The notes below the pieces were generated by a model. The model was not told the DNA's origin. It saw only the letters and a program-made list of their open reading frames with translations, and did not search any database. Below are positions 18,040-26,221 of a stretch of 64,000 nt of DNA, one piece after another. Source of the stretch: JAMXLG01 sp963765935 (GTDB lineage Bacteria; Vulcanimicrobiota; Vulcanimicrobiia; Vulcanimicrobiales; Vulcanimicrobiaceae). Positions within the stretch are counted from its first letter, which is position 1. Every line of letters begins with the position of its first letter. Position numbers and translations under genes: made by a program. The DNA lies in assembly GCA_963765935.1 (NCBI GenBank), contig CAVXXX010000001.1, positions 1,240,001 to 1,304,000 on the forward strand, read 5' to 3'.

Positions 18040-18473
18040 CGCGCGTTACGACTCCTGGAGCAGGCCGACTGCAGTTCTGCTCTCGTTCGCTACGCACGCC
18101 TTCGTTCCGCGACGCCCCTCACCTCATGCCGCACGACTAAAGTGACGCCTTTGCGAGCTCGCCGAACGAATCGGCAAGCGGCCACAAGCTCATTTAAAGC
18201 TCTAGTTGACGGTAAACTTTCATGGAGTGCTTCCAATAACGAACGGTGGCCCGATGAACATTTGTCTATTTGAGTTGTATGCAAATTTTTTTGGTCCGGC
18301 TTTCGCGAAGTTACGCACTCCCGCGCCAACGTTTTCCGGCATCCCTAACCGGGTTTCGGCGAACTCGCGCAAACTTCACGGATTCGACAACGAATCAGTC
18401 GCTTAGCTCCATAAGAGCATCGTGTTGCTTAAGCAGAACGACGTCGTAAGCGGCAAGCAGTAGCTTCTTATCA
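18040..18473. other. Intergenic region, no gene seen
   Basis: Separates the divergent AI-2E transporter and LolA-like genes. Six-frame reading gives only short frames with no protein character. It presumably holds both promoters, but no clear -35/-10 pair or palindrome was found. Confidence 0.4.
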
Positions 18474-19184
18474 ATGCAACGCGGTCTGCCGACAAGAATC
18501 ACGGGCGTCGTATTTATCACAATGTGCGCGGTGATTTCTTTGTGGACGTTACCGACGTCACGGGCGCAGACCACCGGACGCCCCTCGCCGTCCGTTACAC
18601 CGCTGCCCCCGTCGCCTTCAGCCGTACCGGCCGCATGGGGCGCCTTCGAGCGCGCGTGGACGAATATCACCGCCTACAGCGCGACGGTCACATTTTTCGA
18701 GCGCAAGGGGACAGAAGTACAAAATGCGGTATTCGACTACACCTTCCGCAAACCGTCGAGCGCGACGGTCCGTTACCACAACGGCCCAAACGCGGGCGTG
18801 ACGGCCGTGTGGGGCGGCGGCAACACTGTCGTGGCGCATCGCGGCTCGGGCCTGACGGCTTTGTTTAAAAAAACCTTTGCATTGCACGATCCCGCGGTGA
18901 CGACCATTCGTGGCTCATCCGTCGACGAGTTGAGCTTTGCGGCCATTCTCGCTCACGCACAAGATACACCCGGGACGATTTCCGAGAATGGCGGCCCCGT
19001 GATCGATGGTGTTCCCACCGACGCCATAACGTTTATACCGACTTCCTCCGGGGCCGACACCGCCTTAACGCGCGAAATCGTCGATATCTCAACGACTACC
19101 AGTCTCCCAATTCGCGTGCTCGGATATGAAGGGGAGACGCTCGTGCGTCAAATCGATTTCTCCAACATTAAGCTCGATCACTAG
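18474..19184 (+). CDS. LolA-like outer-membrane lipoprotein-sorting family protein
   Basis: A 236-aa exported protein. The signal peptide (ITGVVFITMCAVISLWTL, then SRAQ) is followed by a Pro/Ser-rich linker. A LolA-type half-barrel then reads: AWTNITAYSATVTFFERKGT, DYTFRKPSSATVRYHNGPNA, VAHRGSGLTALFKKTFALHD and PTDAITFIPTSS. Such proteins carry lipids or lipoproteins across the periplasm or sense envelope state. It is followed in the same direction by a SIMPL-domain remnant. The exact ligand is unknown. Confidence 0.72.
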   Translation: MQRGLPTRITGVVFITMCAVISLWTLPTSRAQTTGRPSPSVTPLPPSPSAVPAAWGAFERAWTNITAYSATVTFFERKGTEVQNAVFDYTFRKPSSATVRYHNGPNAGVTAVWGGGNTVVAHRGSGLTALFKKTFALHDPAVTTIRGSSVDELSFAAILAHAQDTPGTISENGGPVIDGVPTDAITFIPTSSGADTALTREIVDISTTTSLPIRVLGYEGETLVRQIDFSNIKLDH

Positions 19185-19329
19185 CTACAACCTTCGCAGG
19201 AGGCATAACACCGAAAGACGGCTGATTGCACTTGCTGCATGGAGTGAATCCGTCAGCCGAACGAGCTCGAGGAACGGAAGGTTGAGCAACGTCTTCAACG
19301 TTGCGGTTACGACGCTCGACGAACTTACA

Positions 19330-19978
19330 GTACCGGTTCAACGGATGGTTCGCTCAAATGCCGAGCAGGATCGGGACAATATCCTCCGTGGAAGTACGGA
19401 CATCGCGTCGTCCACGATTGTGGGAACGGCACGCGTCAGAGCGACGAGCGCGATAAATTACCGTCTCCGATGCTGCACCGATCGTCGCCGCGTTGTTGAA
19501 GGACGGAATATCCGACCGTGACATTACCATGATTCAGCATGTGAGTGCGCCCGACCATCAATCCGCAATTCCGGGCGCCGTCGACATCGAGGTGGCCTTA
19601 CAAAATACGGATCCCGACTACATTCGGTCGCTTGGCAAAGCGACCAGCGACGCCGCAGGTTACCCTGTCTATCACGCCTTTAGCGACGTTACGTTTCGCG
19701 TTGCTAACTGCACGAAACTCCTTTCCGGAGCGCGCCGGGCAGCGCTTGATGAGGCACGCGCGCAAGCTGCGCGAGCGGTACCGGGACCGCATCCAAAATT
19801 AGGACCAATTGTTGACGTCCGCCAGCTCGCGCTAACTATCGCGGAAGGAAGCTGCGGCGACATGAGTCCCACGGCGAGTCCAACGCTCGTCTATCGTAAC
19901 GGCGATTTCGAAAGAGCAAACGGAGGGTATGGCGTAGCGACCTCGCGACTATCGGTGGGTTTTCAACTCCTGCGTTAA
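19330..19978 (+). pseudogene. SIMPL (DUF541) domain protein, broken N-terminus
   Basis: The C-terminal part (19493-19978) is a good SIMPL/DUF541 domain: LLKDGISDRDITMIQHV, then VDIEVALQNTDPDYIRSLGK, ARRAALDEARAQAARA and SRLSVGFQLLR at the end. The expected first strand TIVGTARVRATSAIN lies in another frame near 19415. About 25 residues between them are missing, so at least one frameshift and a deletion are needed. SIMPL proteins are periplasmic and surface proteins of poorly defined role. The Met at 19493 could give a truncated product. Confidence 0.6.
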
Positions 19979-20003
19979 CCATCGCCCGGCGCGAGCAGCC
20001 ATC

Positions 20004-20489
20004 GTGTGAGCACCGGACTTTACGAGATCATGTTGCTGGTCGCGCTCCGGTGTTACGAGCGATACGCGTTGCGGAAATTGCAGATAGTGGACAGGAGTAC
20101 GGCGGTCATGCGTATCATGATTGCCTCGATGCCGCGTCCGCGGACCACCTACCCATCGAGCGGCCACGCGCAGGAATGCTGTGGCGTACCGATGACGGCG
20201 TTACGCTGACGTTCATCGGCCCTTCGCCCTTCATCGGCGGCGAGAACGCGATCCACGACAATTCTGTTGCCTTTATCCTACAATACCGCAAGTTCCGCAT
20301 GCTGTTCACCGGCGATGCAGGCGTTACCGCAGAGCGACGTTTCCTGGATGCAATCTCTTCGGCCACCCTGCACCGTCAACAGTCGAAACGCTCGATAAGA
20401 GCCGCGCGAAGGTTTTTCAGACGGATGAAAATGGCGCATTAACTGTTCAAAGCGATGACGAACGGGTCACGGAACGAGCAACGCTTTAA
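20004..20489 (+). pseudogene. ComEC metallo-beta-lactamase-domain fragment with tail
   Basis: Carries the shared 26-base leader, then the equivalents of DHVAGC (in another frame), AEIADSGQEYGGHAYHDCLD, GMLWRTDDGVTLTFIGPS, ENAIHDNSVAFIL and FRMLFTGDAGVTAERRFL. It then skips about 90 codon positions to NLFGHPAP, FQTDENGALTVQSDDERV and a stop at 20489. The GHHGS metal site is in the deleted part, so it cannot be a working nuclease. Its tail overlaps the 3' end of the convergent dehydrogenase. By eye it is roughly 80 percent identical to the intact comEC. Confidence 0.9.
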
Positions 20490-21492
20490 TCGCACGGCGC
20501 TCGTCCATCGCGCGGTAGCCTTCCTCAGCCTTATCCAGGGGTAGCGTCAAGTCAAAAACTCTTCCGGGGTTGATTCGCCGGCTCCAAATTAGCTCGATGA
20601 GTTCCGGCAAAAAGCGACGCACTGGTGCCGGCCCTCCAAGTGTATGTATTTCCGCGAAAAAGAGTTCGTCCGCCGGCAACTTTACATCCACCGGCACACC
20701 AACGAAGCTCATATGGCCGCCCGGCCGCGTAGAGTGCACCGCCTGCATAAATGACTCCCGAGTGCCGACTGCTTCTACCACCGAGTGCGCGCCAAGCCCG
20801 TTCGTGAGTTCTTTGATCTTCGCAACGCCCTCATCGCCGCGCTCCGCTACAACGTCGGTCGCTCCGAAGGCTACTGCAAGGTTCCGTCGATGCTCGTGGC
20901 GGCTCATTGCAATGATTCGCTCGGCGCCGAGTTGTTTGGCCGCGAGCACCGCGCATAGACCAACTGCGCCGTCGCCTACAACCGCTACGGTCTTCCCGGC
21001 GCCGGCCTCCGCCGCAACTGCCCCGAACCATCCGGTCCCGAGCACGTCGGATGCCGCAAGGAGCGATGGAATAAGGTCTTGATCCGGCATGCCGGGCGTA
21101 GCAACGAGTGTCCCGTCAGCCAGAGGAATGCGCGCCAACTGAGACTGCGTGCCGATGGTGCGCGCAACAAATTCGCCATGTATGCAGCGGGATTGAAAGC
21201 CGGCGCGACAGATTTCGCACGTGTTGTCGGAGATGACGAATGAACCCACGACGAAGTCGCCCACCGCGACGTTCTTAACGCTCGTCCCGACCTGTTCGAC
21301 GACGCCGACGTACTCGTGCCCCATCCATTGAGGGCCTTCGATTCGTTCGATTCCACGGTAGGCCCAAAGATCAGAACCGCACACACACGTGGCAGAGAGA
21401 CGAATTATCGCATCTGTGGGCACTTCGATCTTAGGGTCGTCTCGCTGTTCCACCCGTACGTCACCGGGTCTATACAAAAGCGCTGCTTTCAT
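20467..21492 (-). CDS. Zinc-dependent alcohol dehydrogenase family protein
   Basis: A 341-aa medium-chain dehydrogenase. The catalytic zinc region has CVCGSDLW and GHEYVGVVEQVG. A reduced structural-zinc lobe has CEICRAGFQSRC. The cofactor-binding fold contains VAVVGDGAVGLCAVLAAK, followed by SRHEHRR, which suggests NADP preference. The catalytic parts are all present. It oxidises an alcohol or reduces an aldehyde; the substrate is unknown. The ATG lies where TAATG coupled it to a cupin gene that has since been deleted (21493-21670). A nearly identical but dead copy lies at 11432-12234. Confidence 0.92.
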   Translation of the reverse strand: MKAALLYRPGDVRVEQRDDPKIEVPTDAIIRLSATCVCGSDLWAYRGIERIEGPQWMGHEYVGVVEQVGTSVKNVAVGDFVVGSFVISDNTCEICRAGFQSRCIHGEFVARTIGTQSQLARIPLADGTLVATPGMPDQDLIPSLLAASDVLGTGWFGAVAAEAGAGKTVAVVGDGAVGLCAVLAAKQLGAERIIAMSRHEHRRNLAVAFGATDVVAERGDEGVAKIKELTNGLGAHSVVEAVGTRESFMQAVHSTRPGGHMSFVGVPVDVKLPADELFFAEIHTLGGPAPVRRFLPELIELIWSRRINPGRVFDLTLPLDKAEEGYRAMDERRAIKALLVP

Positions 21493-21670
21493 TATTGCGA
21501 ACCTTCATATTGTTCGTCGGTGACCTTCTCGAGCCACTCGACAACTTCGCTTTCTCGAACCGTGCCATGGTCGAGCGCAACTGAGGCTTTCAGTCGCGGG
21601 CAGGTCGTTCCCGATACGGGCGGTTTCGACACGCGCCGAGCCGCCGTTCCCTCAATTCGTTGTGTCACTT
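21493..21670 (-). pseudogene. Cupin gene remnant (internal deletion)
   Basis: The first about 55 bp (end of the cupin gene, encoding EWLEKVTDEQYEG) and the last about 110 bp (start of the gene and its leader) match the intact cupin at 12234-12750. The central barrel, including both metal motifs, is missing. The join lies near 21548. The upstream leader ends with CGTTGTGT, the same point at which the other copy runs into a ComEC fragment. Confidence 0.8.
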
Positions 21671-21689
21671 TCCATTAGGAGCAAATCGT

Positions 21690-23141
21690 CTAGGCGCAAT
21701 CGTCGAAGTGCGGCACTCGTTTTGCGGGGGCGGCGTGCCAAGAATTCGATCCGATAGCGCTCGACTGCCTATGCACCATCGCCACAATCAATGCGATACA
21801 TCCGATAGCACAGAGCCAAACAAACCAGTCTCCCATGCGACCGTAAAATGTTGTTCCCGAGCCGGGAGAAACAGATGCGATGAGAAATGCCGGGCCCGCG
21901 GAACTCGATGGCGCTTCCGCAACGATACGCCCTTGGGCATCGCTTACGGTCATGAGTCCCTGGCGCGCCGAACGTACAACGGCGAAGCCGTTTTCGACCC
22001 CGCGTAGGATCGCCATGCTCGCGTGCGTTGCGCGATCGCGCACGAAATCCCATGCCGGAACGAACAGTATCGCGACGTCACCACGTCGCCCGTCGCTGCG
22101 GACAGTGGCTGGATAATCCAGGTCCTTACAGATTTCAACCGCTTCGCGATTCCCTAGCAGACCAGGACTGCGGCCTGGAACGAGCGGTTCCAATCCCGCG
22201 ATCAGGTGCTGTTTCGCGTAACGGTCTACGGTGCCGTTGGGGAAAAACGTCAATGCAACGTTCTGTGCACGCGCGGCATGCTCTTCAAATCCAACGATGA
22301 CAACGCTGCCGGTACTGACAGAAAGGTCCCGATACCGCGCGATGCTTGCGTTCGTCAATGAATCTATCACGGCCGTCTTCTCAGGAAGAACGATCGTCTT
22401 CGCACCCTGTCGCGCGAGAAGCGCCGCGTCGCTTGCGTACTGTCGAGCTACCTTTATCGTTTGCGATTTTGTTTGAGCGAACGGCAGAGCATCATTCGTA
22501 AGAAGGCCTAGCTTAATGGGAGCGGCCTGCGGCGCAGCTAATTGCACTACGCCGAATGCGATGTTTGCCGACAAGAGCGCTGCGGTCACGGTTGCAGCAA
22601 CGATCGCGCGCTTTCCGTCGCGCGCCGCGATCGCAACGGCATTATTCGCAATCGCAAGCATAAACGTAAGAATCCACATTCCGAAGACGGAGGTGCTTTG
22701 AATGAGGAGAGGCACGAACGCCTGACTATATGCCCACGATGTATATGACCCATTGGAAGAGAGCACGGCCGTGGCGTAGTCCACAATGGTCCATGCCACT
22801 GGAAACGCTACGAGGGCCGCGAGATTAGGCAGCCGACGATGCACGGCGCGTGCAAAAAGAACACAAGTCGCGAACGCCGCCGCAAGGAGCGGCACGTATG
22901 GTGCAAGGAGGAAAATTGGGTTGCCATAGGCCTGGTAAAGGTTCATCGCTCCGATTAAATAAGCGAAGAAGCTCGCAGCGGCCACCTGCCACGCCGGCGT
23001 AGCACCGTAAGCAAGCCAGAGCAGTGGAGCGACAGCGATCCAAGCCAACGCCCAAACGTGGCCGTTTTCGGTAGAAAAATAGAGCAGTGAACCGCTCGCG
23101 GCACAAACTACCGCTGTGCGCAACAAAAAGAATCGATGCAC
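21690..23141 (-). CDS. Apolipoprotein N-acyltransferase-like membrane protein (Lnt/CN-hydrolase)
   Basis: A 483-aa protein. About seven membrane helices (residues 5-190) are followed by a carbon-nitrogen hydrolase domain (about 205-450) and a C-terminal helix (about 455-475), the layout of Lnt. Lnt adds the third acyl chain to lipoproteins. Visible catalytic elements are the Glu in TIVLPEKTAVID, a Lys in DRYAKQHLIAGLEPLVPG and the Cys in AVEICKDLDYPATVR. The GTG at 23141 with AAAGGTGA upstream was chosen; it overlaps the upstream TetR gene by 34 bp. The C-terminal half is more diverged than in typical Lnt, so a related nitrilase-type transferase is possible. Confidence 0.8.
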   Translation of the reverse strand: MHRFFLLRTAVVCAASGSLLYFSTENGHVWALAWIAVAPLLWLAYGATPAWQVAAASFFAYLIGAMNLYQAYGNPIFLLAPYVPLLAAAFATCVLFARAVHRRLPNLAALVAFPVAWTIVDYATAVLSSNGSYTSWAYSQAFVPLLIQSTSVFGMWILTFMLAIANNAVAIAARDGKRAIVAATVTAALLSANIAFGVVQLAAPQAAPIKLGLLTNDALPFAQTKSQTIKVARQYASDAALLARQGAKTIVLPEKTAVIDSLTNASIARYRDLSVSTGSVVIVGFEEHAARAQNVALTFFPNGTVDRYAKQHLIAGLEPLVPGRSPGLLGNREAVEICKDLDYPATVRSDGRRGDVAILFVPAWDFVRDRATHASMAILRGVENGFAVVRSARQGLMTVSDAQGRIVAEAPSSSAGPAFLIASVSPGSGTTFYGRMGDWFVWLCAIGCIALIVAMVHRQSSAIGSNSWHAAPAKRVPHFDDCA

Positions 23142-23695
23142 CGTGTCGTCACCTTTCGATAGAAATCTCGGAATTCGGTTTCTCCGGTAAATCGGCCGGC
23201 TCGGAAAAGCGCGACGAGACCCTGCGCTAAAGCCCAAAACGTCATCGCGATATACTCCGGCGTTTCATCGCGGTAAAACGCTCCCTGCGCCTGCGCCCGT
23301 TCAATGTGATTCATCGTCAGCGTAAGCGCCGGAGACCGCCGCAGGGCTATGTCGGTCGGAAAGCGGCGAGCTTTGGGTGCCGCAAGCATAAATGCCGCAT
23401 CGAAGCGCGTTGGCGAATCGAGCGCAAACGCTAAAAAGCGCTCAAACGACTCGTGCAACCACTTCAGCGGCGGCTTCGGGCCGATGTCCTGAAGACGACG
23501 GAACCATTCATCGAGTGCATCTTCCGAGAGTGCGTCCAGGAGGTCGTCTTTGTCGGTGAAATGCCGATAGAGCGCCATCGGCGTGATTCCGACATCGCCG
23601 GCAATCGTGCGCATCGAAAGACCAGATATGCCGTCTTTTTGCAGACGCCGATTAGCCGCACGCAGTATACGCGCCTTCGTTCCGAGGACCGCCAT
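23108..23695 (-). CDS. TetR/AcrR family transcriptional regulator
   Basis: A 195-aa repressor-type protein. The N-terminal HTH reads ILRAANRRLQKDGISGLSMR and TIAGDVGITPMALYRHFTDK, which is the TetR signature. The C-terminal helical ligand domain has an aromatic segment with YIAMTFWALAQGLVALFRAG. It is cotranscribed with the Lnt-like gene (34-bp overlap) and therefore probably regulates it and itself. A 15-bp palindrome directly abuts its start codon. The ligand is unknown. Confidence 0.9.
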   Translation of the reverse strand: MAVLGTKARILRAANRRLQKDGISGLSMRTIAGDVGITPMALYRHFTDKDDLLDALSEDALDEWFRRLQDIGPKPPLKWLHESFERFLAFALDSPTRFDAAFMLAAPKARRFPTDIALRRSPALTLTMNHIERAQAQGAFYRDETPEYIAMTFWALAQGLVALFRAGRFTGETEFRDFYRKVTTRCIDSFCCAQR

Positions 23696-23710
23696 GTATA
23701 CACTGTATAC
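23696..23710. promoter_or_regulatory. Palindromic operator at the TetR gene start
   Basis: GTATAC-ACT-GTATAC, a perfect 6-bp inverted repeat with a 3-bp centre, ends one base before the ATG at 23695. No Shine-Dalgarno sequence fits between it and the start. On the minus strand the repeat includes TATACA 8 nt before ATG, so it may overlap the -10 box of a leaderless transcript. Autorepression by the TetR protein is the simplest reading. Confidence 0.6.
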
Positions 23711-23871
23711 TATCGCGCGTTTCAGCGCAAGCCTGCACTGACCCGGATGATGAGAGCCGTCTGTAAACGATCATCGGAGTAGCGGACTTAGCGTTTGGCG
23801 TGTTGGCGACTTCGCAAGCCATGGTGGTAGAATAACCGAACAATGCTGCGGATTTGGAGGACATAGCGACG

Positions 23872-24210
23872 ATGGCTCACGCAACCCACGAGAAACACGA
23901 GCACACGCACGGCGCTGCGTGCGGACATACGAGCGTTAAACACGAGGATCATACAGACTACTTGCACGACGGTCATCTGCATCATCCGCATGATGAGCAT
24001 GTCGACGAGCACGAACTTTCCGCTTCAGGTGCTCATCCGGCGAATTGTACAACGGGGCATTCCTGTTCAGCGCACGATGATGCGCACCACCATGGATCGA
24101 CATGCGGCCACGAAGCTGTGCCACACGCGGGTCATATAGACTACGCCGTGGCCGGTCATTTGCACAGCCAACATGCCGGCCATTGCGACAATCATGGGGC
24201 GGTAGAATAG
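23872..24210 (+). CDS. Histidine-rich metal-binding protein with internal duplication
   Basis: A 112-aa protein with roughly a quarter of its residues His, plus Cys and Asp. Two halves share the pattern C-G-H-x2-V-x-H-x2-H-x-D-Y-x3-G-H-L-H-x2-H-x2-H. The first copy is at residues 16-46, starting CGHTSVKHEDH and continuing DGHLHHPHDEHVDEH. The second is at about 79-110, starting CGHEAVPHAGH and continuing GHLHSQHAGHCDNH. A linker with HSCSAHDDAHHHGS joins them. It has no signal peptide or membrane segment. It is likely a cytoplasmic zinc, nickel or copper store or chaperone. The ATG at 23872 follows GGAGGA; an in-frame TTG at 23854 is less likely. Confidence 0.8.
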   Translation: MAHATHEKHEHTHGAACGHTSVKHEDHTDYLHDGHLHHPHDEHVDEHELSASGAHPANCTTGHSCSAHDDAHHHGSTCGHEAVPHAGHIDYAVAGHLHSQHAGHCDNHGAVE

Positions 24211-24418
24211 CGAGCGGACGCCGACGTCGTTAACGTTATGCCACGGCTGATCCGGCTCACCAAGGACTCAGAAGATACGCGGTGACGACGGTGCGAGATA
24301 TTCTGTGCGCCAACTAAAGCCCAGTGGCGTATAATCGTGGCGCTTCGCTCGAGAACCGGCAACCAAAGGATCTCTGCGGCGCGGCAGAACAAGGTCGAGA
24401 CGCGATGAAGTCAATGCC

Positions 24419-25255
24419 GTGATCGTTCACCTGATCGACGGAACGTACGAGCTGTTCCGGCATTTTTACGGCCTGCGCCGCGCCAAGAGTGGTAAGGTCG
24501 CTCCGTTCGGCGCGGTGGCTGGTGTCCTTAACACCGTCTTGCAAATGATTGCCGACGGAGCCACGCATCTAGGGGTTGCCACAGATCACGTTATCGAGTC
24601 TTTTCGCAACGAACTCTGGAATGGATACAAAACGGGCGAGGGCGTCGAGCCGGCGCTCTTCGCGCAATTCGAGCCACTCGAGGACGCGTTGCGGGCGATG
24701 GGTGTCGTCGTATGGGCGATGGTCGATCTCGAGGCTGACGATGCACTAGCATCCGCCGCCGAAATCGCATCGCGCGATCCTCGCGTTGAAAAAATCTGCA
24801 TTTGGACTCCGGACAAAGATCTCTCGCAATGTGTTCGCGGAGATCGAATCGTGCAAGTAGATCGAAAGAGCAACACCGTTCGCAATGCCGCCGGCGTGCG
24901 ATCGAAATTTGGAGTGGATCCGGAATTCATCCCCGACTATCTGGCCCTCGTCGGCGATGCTTCGGATGGGTTCCCCGGCGTAAAGGGCATCGGCGCAAAA
25001 GGGGCGCCGTCGCTGCTTTTGCGGTATGGCAAAATCGAGGATTTTCCACCGGAAGTACTCGGCCAACATCGCGTGGCCGCCTTACTGTTCAAAAAACTCG
25101 CAACGCTTCGAACTGATGCAATGCTCTATGACAGCATAGATGAGCTGCACTGGCACGGACCGACCGCCGAATTTGCATCCGTCTGCGAGCGCCTCGGCGC
25201 ACCAGATCTTTTTACGCGCGCGGAAAGAATGGCCGAGCGAACGGTGATTCGTTAG
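24419..25255 (+). CDS. Stand-alone 5'-3' exonuclease (FEN / Pol I N-domain family)
   Basis: A 278-aa metal-dependent flap or 5'-3' exonuclease resembling the N-terminal domain of DNA polymerase I without the polymerase. The first acidic ligand is in VHLIDGTYELFRHFYG. The central acidic cluster is DLEADDALASAAE and WTPDKDLSQCV. The helix-hairpin-helix has YLALVGDASDGFPGVKGIGA, which also holds the Asp ligands, and AKGAPSLLLRYG follows. It would act in primer removal and repair. The start is GTG at 24419; a nearby ATG at 24405 is out of frame. No clear Shine-Dalgarno sequence is present. Confidence 0.9.
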   Translation: MIVHLIDGTYELFRHFYGLRRAKSGKVAPFGAVAGVLNTVLQMIADGATHLGVATDHVIESFRNELWNGYKTGEGVEPALFAQFEPLEDALRAMGVVVWAMVDLEADDALASAAEIASRDPRVEKICIWTPDKDLSQCVRGDRIVQVDRKSNTVRNAAGVRSKFGVDPEFIPDYLALVGDASDGFPGVKGIGAKGAPSLLLRYGKIEDFPPEVLGQHRVAALLFKKLATLRTDAMLYDSIDELHWHGPTAEFASVCERLGAPDLFTRAERMAERTVIR

Positions 25256-25276
25256 TAGCGCAAAAGACCAATAACG

Positions 25277-25501
25277 GTGTATATATTGACCTATCTGCTT
25301 GCGCTCGGAGCGTTCATCGGGCAAAGCCGCGGCGTGAAGTGGTCGCGGATATGGCTTATTTTATCCGCGACCTGCCTCGTACTGGCGTACGAGCAACATG
25401 CGTTCCGCACTCCGGCGCTCGCGGCCGTCGGCATCCGCGGCTGCTTTTTGATCTACGGCGTGACAATAGCGGTGCGCTGGCAGCGGGAGAAGCAGTCGTA
25501 A
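25277..25501 (+). CDS. Small membrane protein, unknown
   Basis: A 74-aa protein with helices at about residues 1-15, 22-40 and 48-66 (YILTYLLALGAFIG, IWLILSATCLVLAYEQHAF and GCFLIYGVTIAVRW), and a basic C-terminus. The GTG start lies 21 bp after the exonuclease stop, so the two may be cotranscribed. No family is recognised. Confidence 0.55.
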   Translation: MYILTYLLALGAFIGQSRGVKWSRIWLILSATCLVLAYEQHAFRTPALAAVGIRGCFLIYGVTIAVRWQREKQS

Positions 25502-25504
25502 ACT

Positions 25505-25809
25505 GGCTGATCTCGCCCACCGAAGCCGGGTAAGATTTTTTTCCAGCGATGTAACCATCGTCATCCCGGAAAGGTCGACTTGCAACGTTCCAGTGTTTTG
25601 CGGCCCTCAATGAAACGAACGACTTCAGGTTCAGCCGGATCGGTAACGTCAACGATGCTCCAGCCGGAATGCCAAAAATGTCCCGTGTAAAGGTACCAGC
25701 GTCCCCTAACTTCACGTACGGTCATTTTAAATGCGGGACGATCACCCAACTCGGTGTAACCCACGGGCGTTACATTTTCAGCGGTGTACCCTCCCGGCAA
25801 TGTGGCCAC
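25505..25809 (-). pseudogene. LVIVD-repeat protein remnant (truncated)
   Basis: The N-terminal part of a beta-propeller LVIVD protein: FKMTVREVRGRWYLYTGHFW, GWSIVDVTDPAEPEVVRFIE, then (in another frame) GTLQVDLSGMTMVTSLEK and, in a third, LPGFGGRD. The GTG start at 25809 has a strong GGGAGGGAAG. After about 100 residues the gene stops at the end of the convergent small membrane gene. Intact relatives are several times longer, so this is a frameshifted and truncated remnant. Confidence 0.7.
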
Positions 25810-26221
25810 GTTAACTTCCCTCCCAAGGCGCCGCGCCTTTGTGTCACTGCACCACCAAGCGCCATTGCATAAAATGCATCAATCGAGCGACTCGCGGCGA
25901 CGATCAGCTTGTGCACGAAGCATGTGCCTGTCAAGTTTCAACAACTTTACGTGTTCATCGCCTCGGAATCGACCGCTGTAAACCTTACGCCGTCCGCTCT
26001 AACATACCGAGGCGCGGCAAATCGAGTGCATCTCGGTATGCTGCACGTGTGATACGCACGAGCCCTGGATAATTTTGCATCCTCCCATTCCGGCTGGCTG
26101 AGCCAACGTTCCAACCACATTGCCTGGGCAAAAACCCGAAAAAACATACGCCGCCGAACTTGCCGCAATCATTTCGGCGTCCGCGCAATGAATTTACCAA
26201 TTTTCCAATTAAGGAGTTCCC
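25810..26221. other. Intergenic region, no gene recognised
   Basis: Contains the ribosome-binding site of the LVIVD remnant at its left end and AAGGAG of the YciI gene at its right end. Between them only short frames with no recognised domain were found. A TTGACA hexamer near 25932 has no matching -10 box. Confidence 0.35.

Noticed and set aside
18206..18406. 66-codon plus-strand frame in the AI-2E/LolA gap
   Set aside because: No ribosome-binding site, no conserved motif, random-like composition.
24211..24418. Searched for a tRNA or small RNA before the exonuclease gene
   Set aside because: No GTTCRANNC T-loop motif or acceptor stem pairing found; none was seen elsewhere in the window either.
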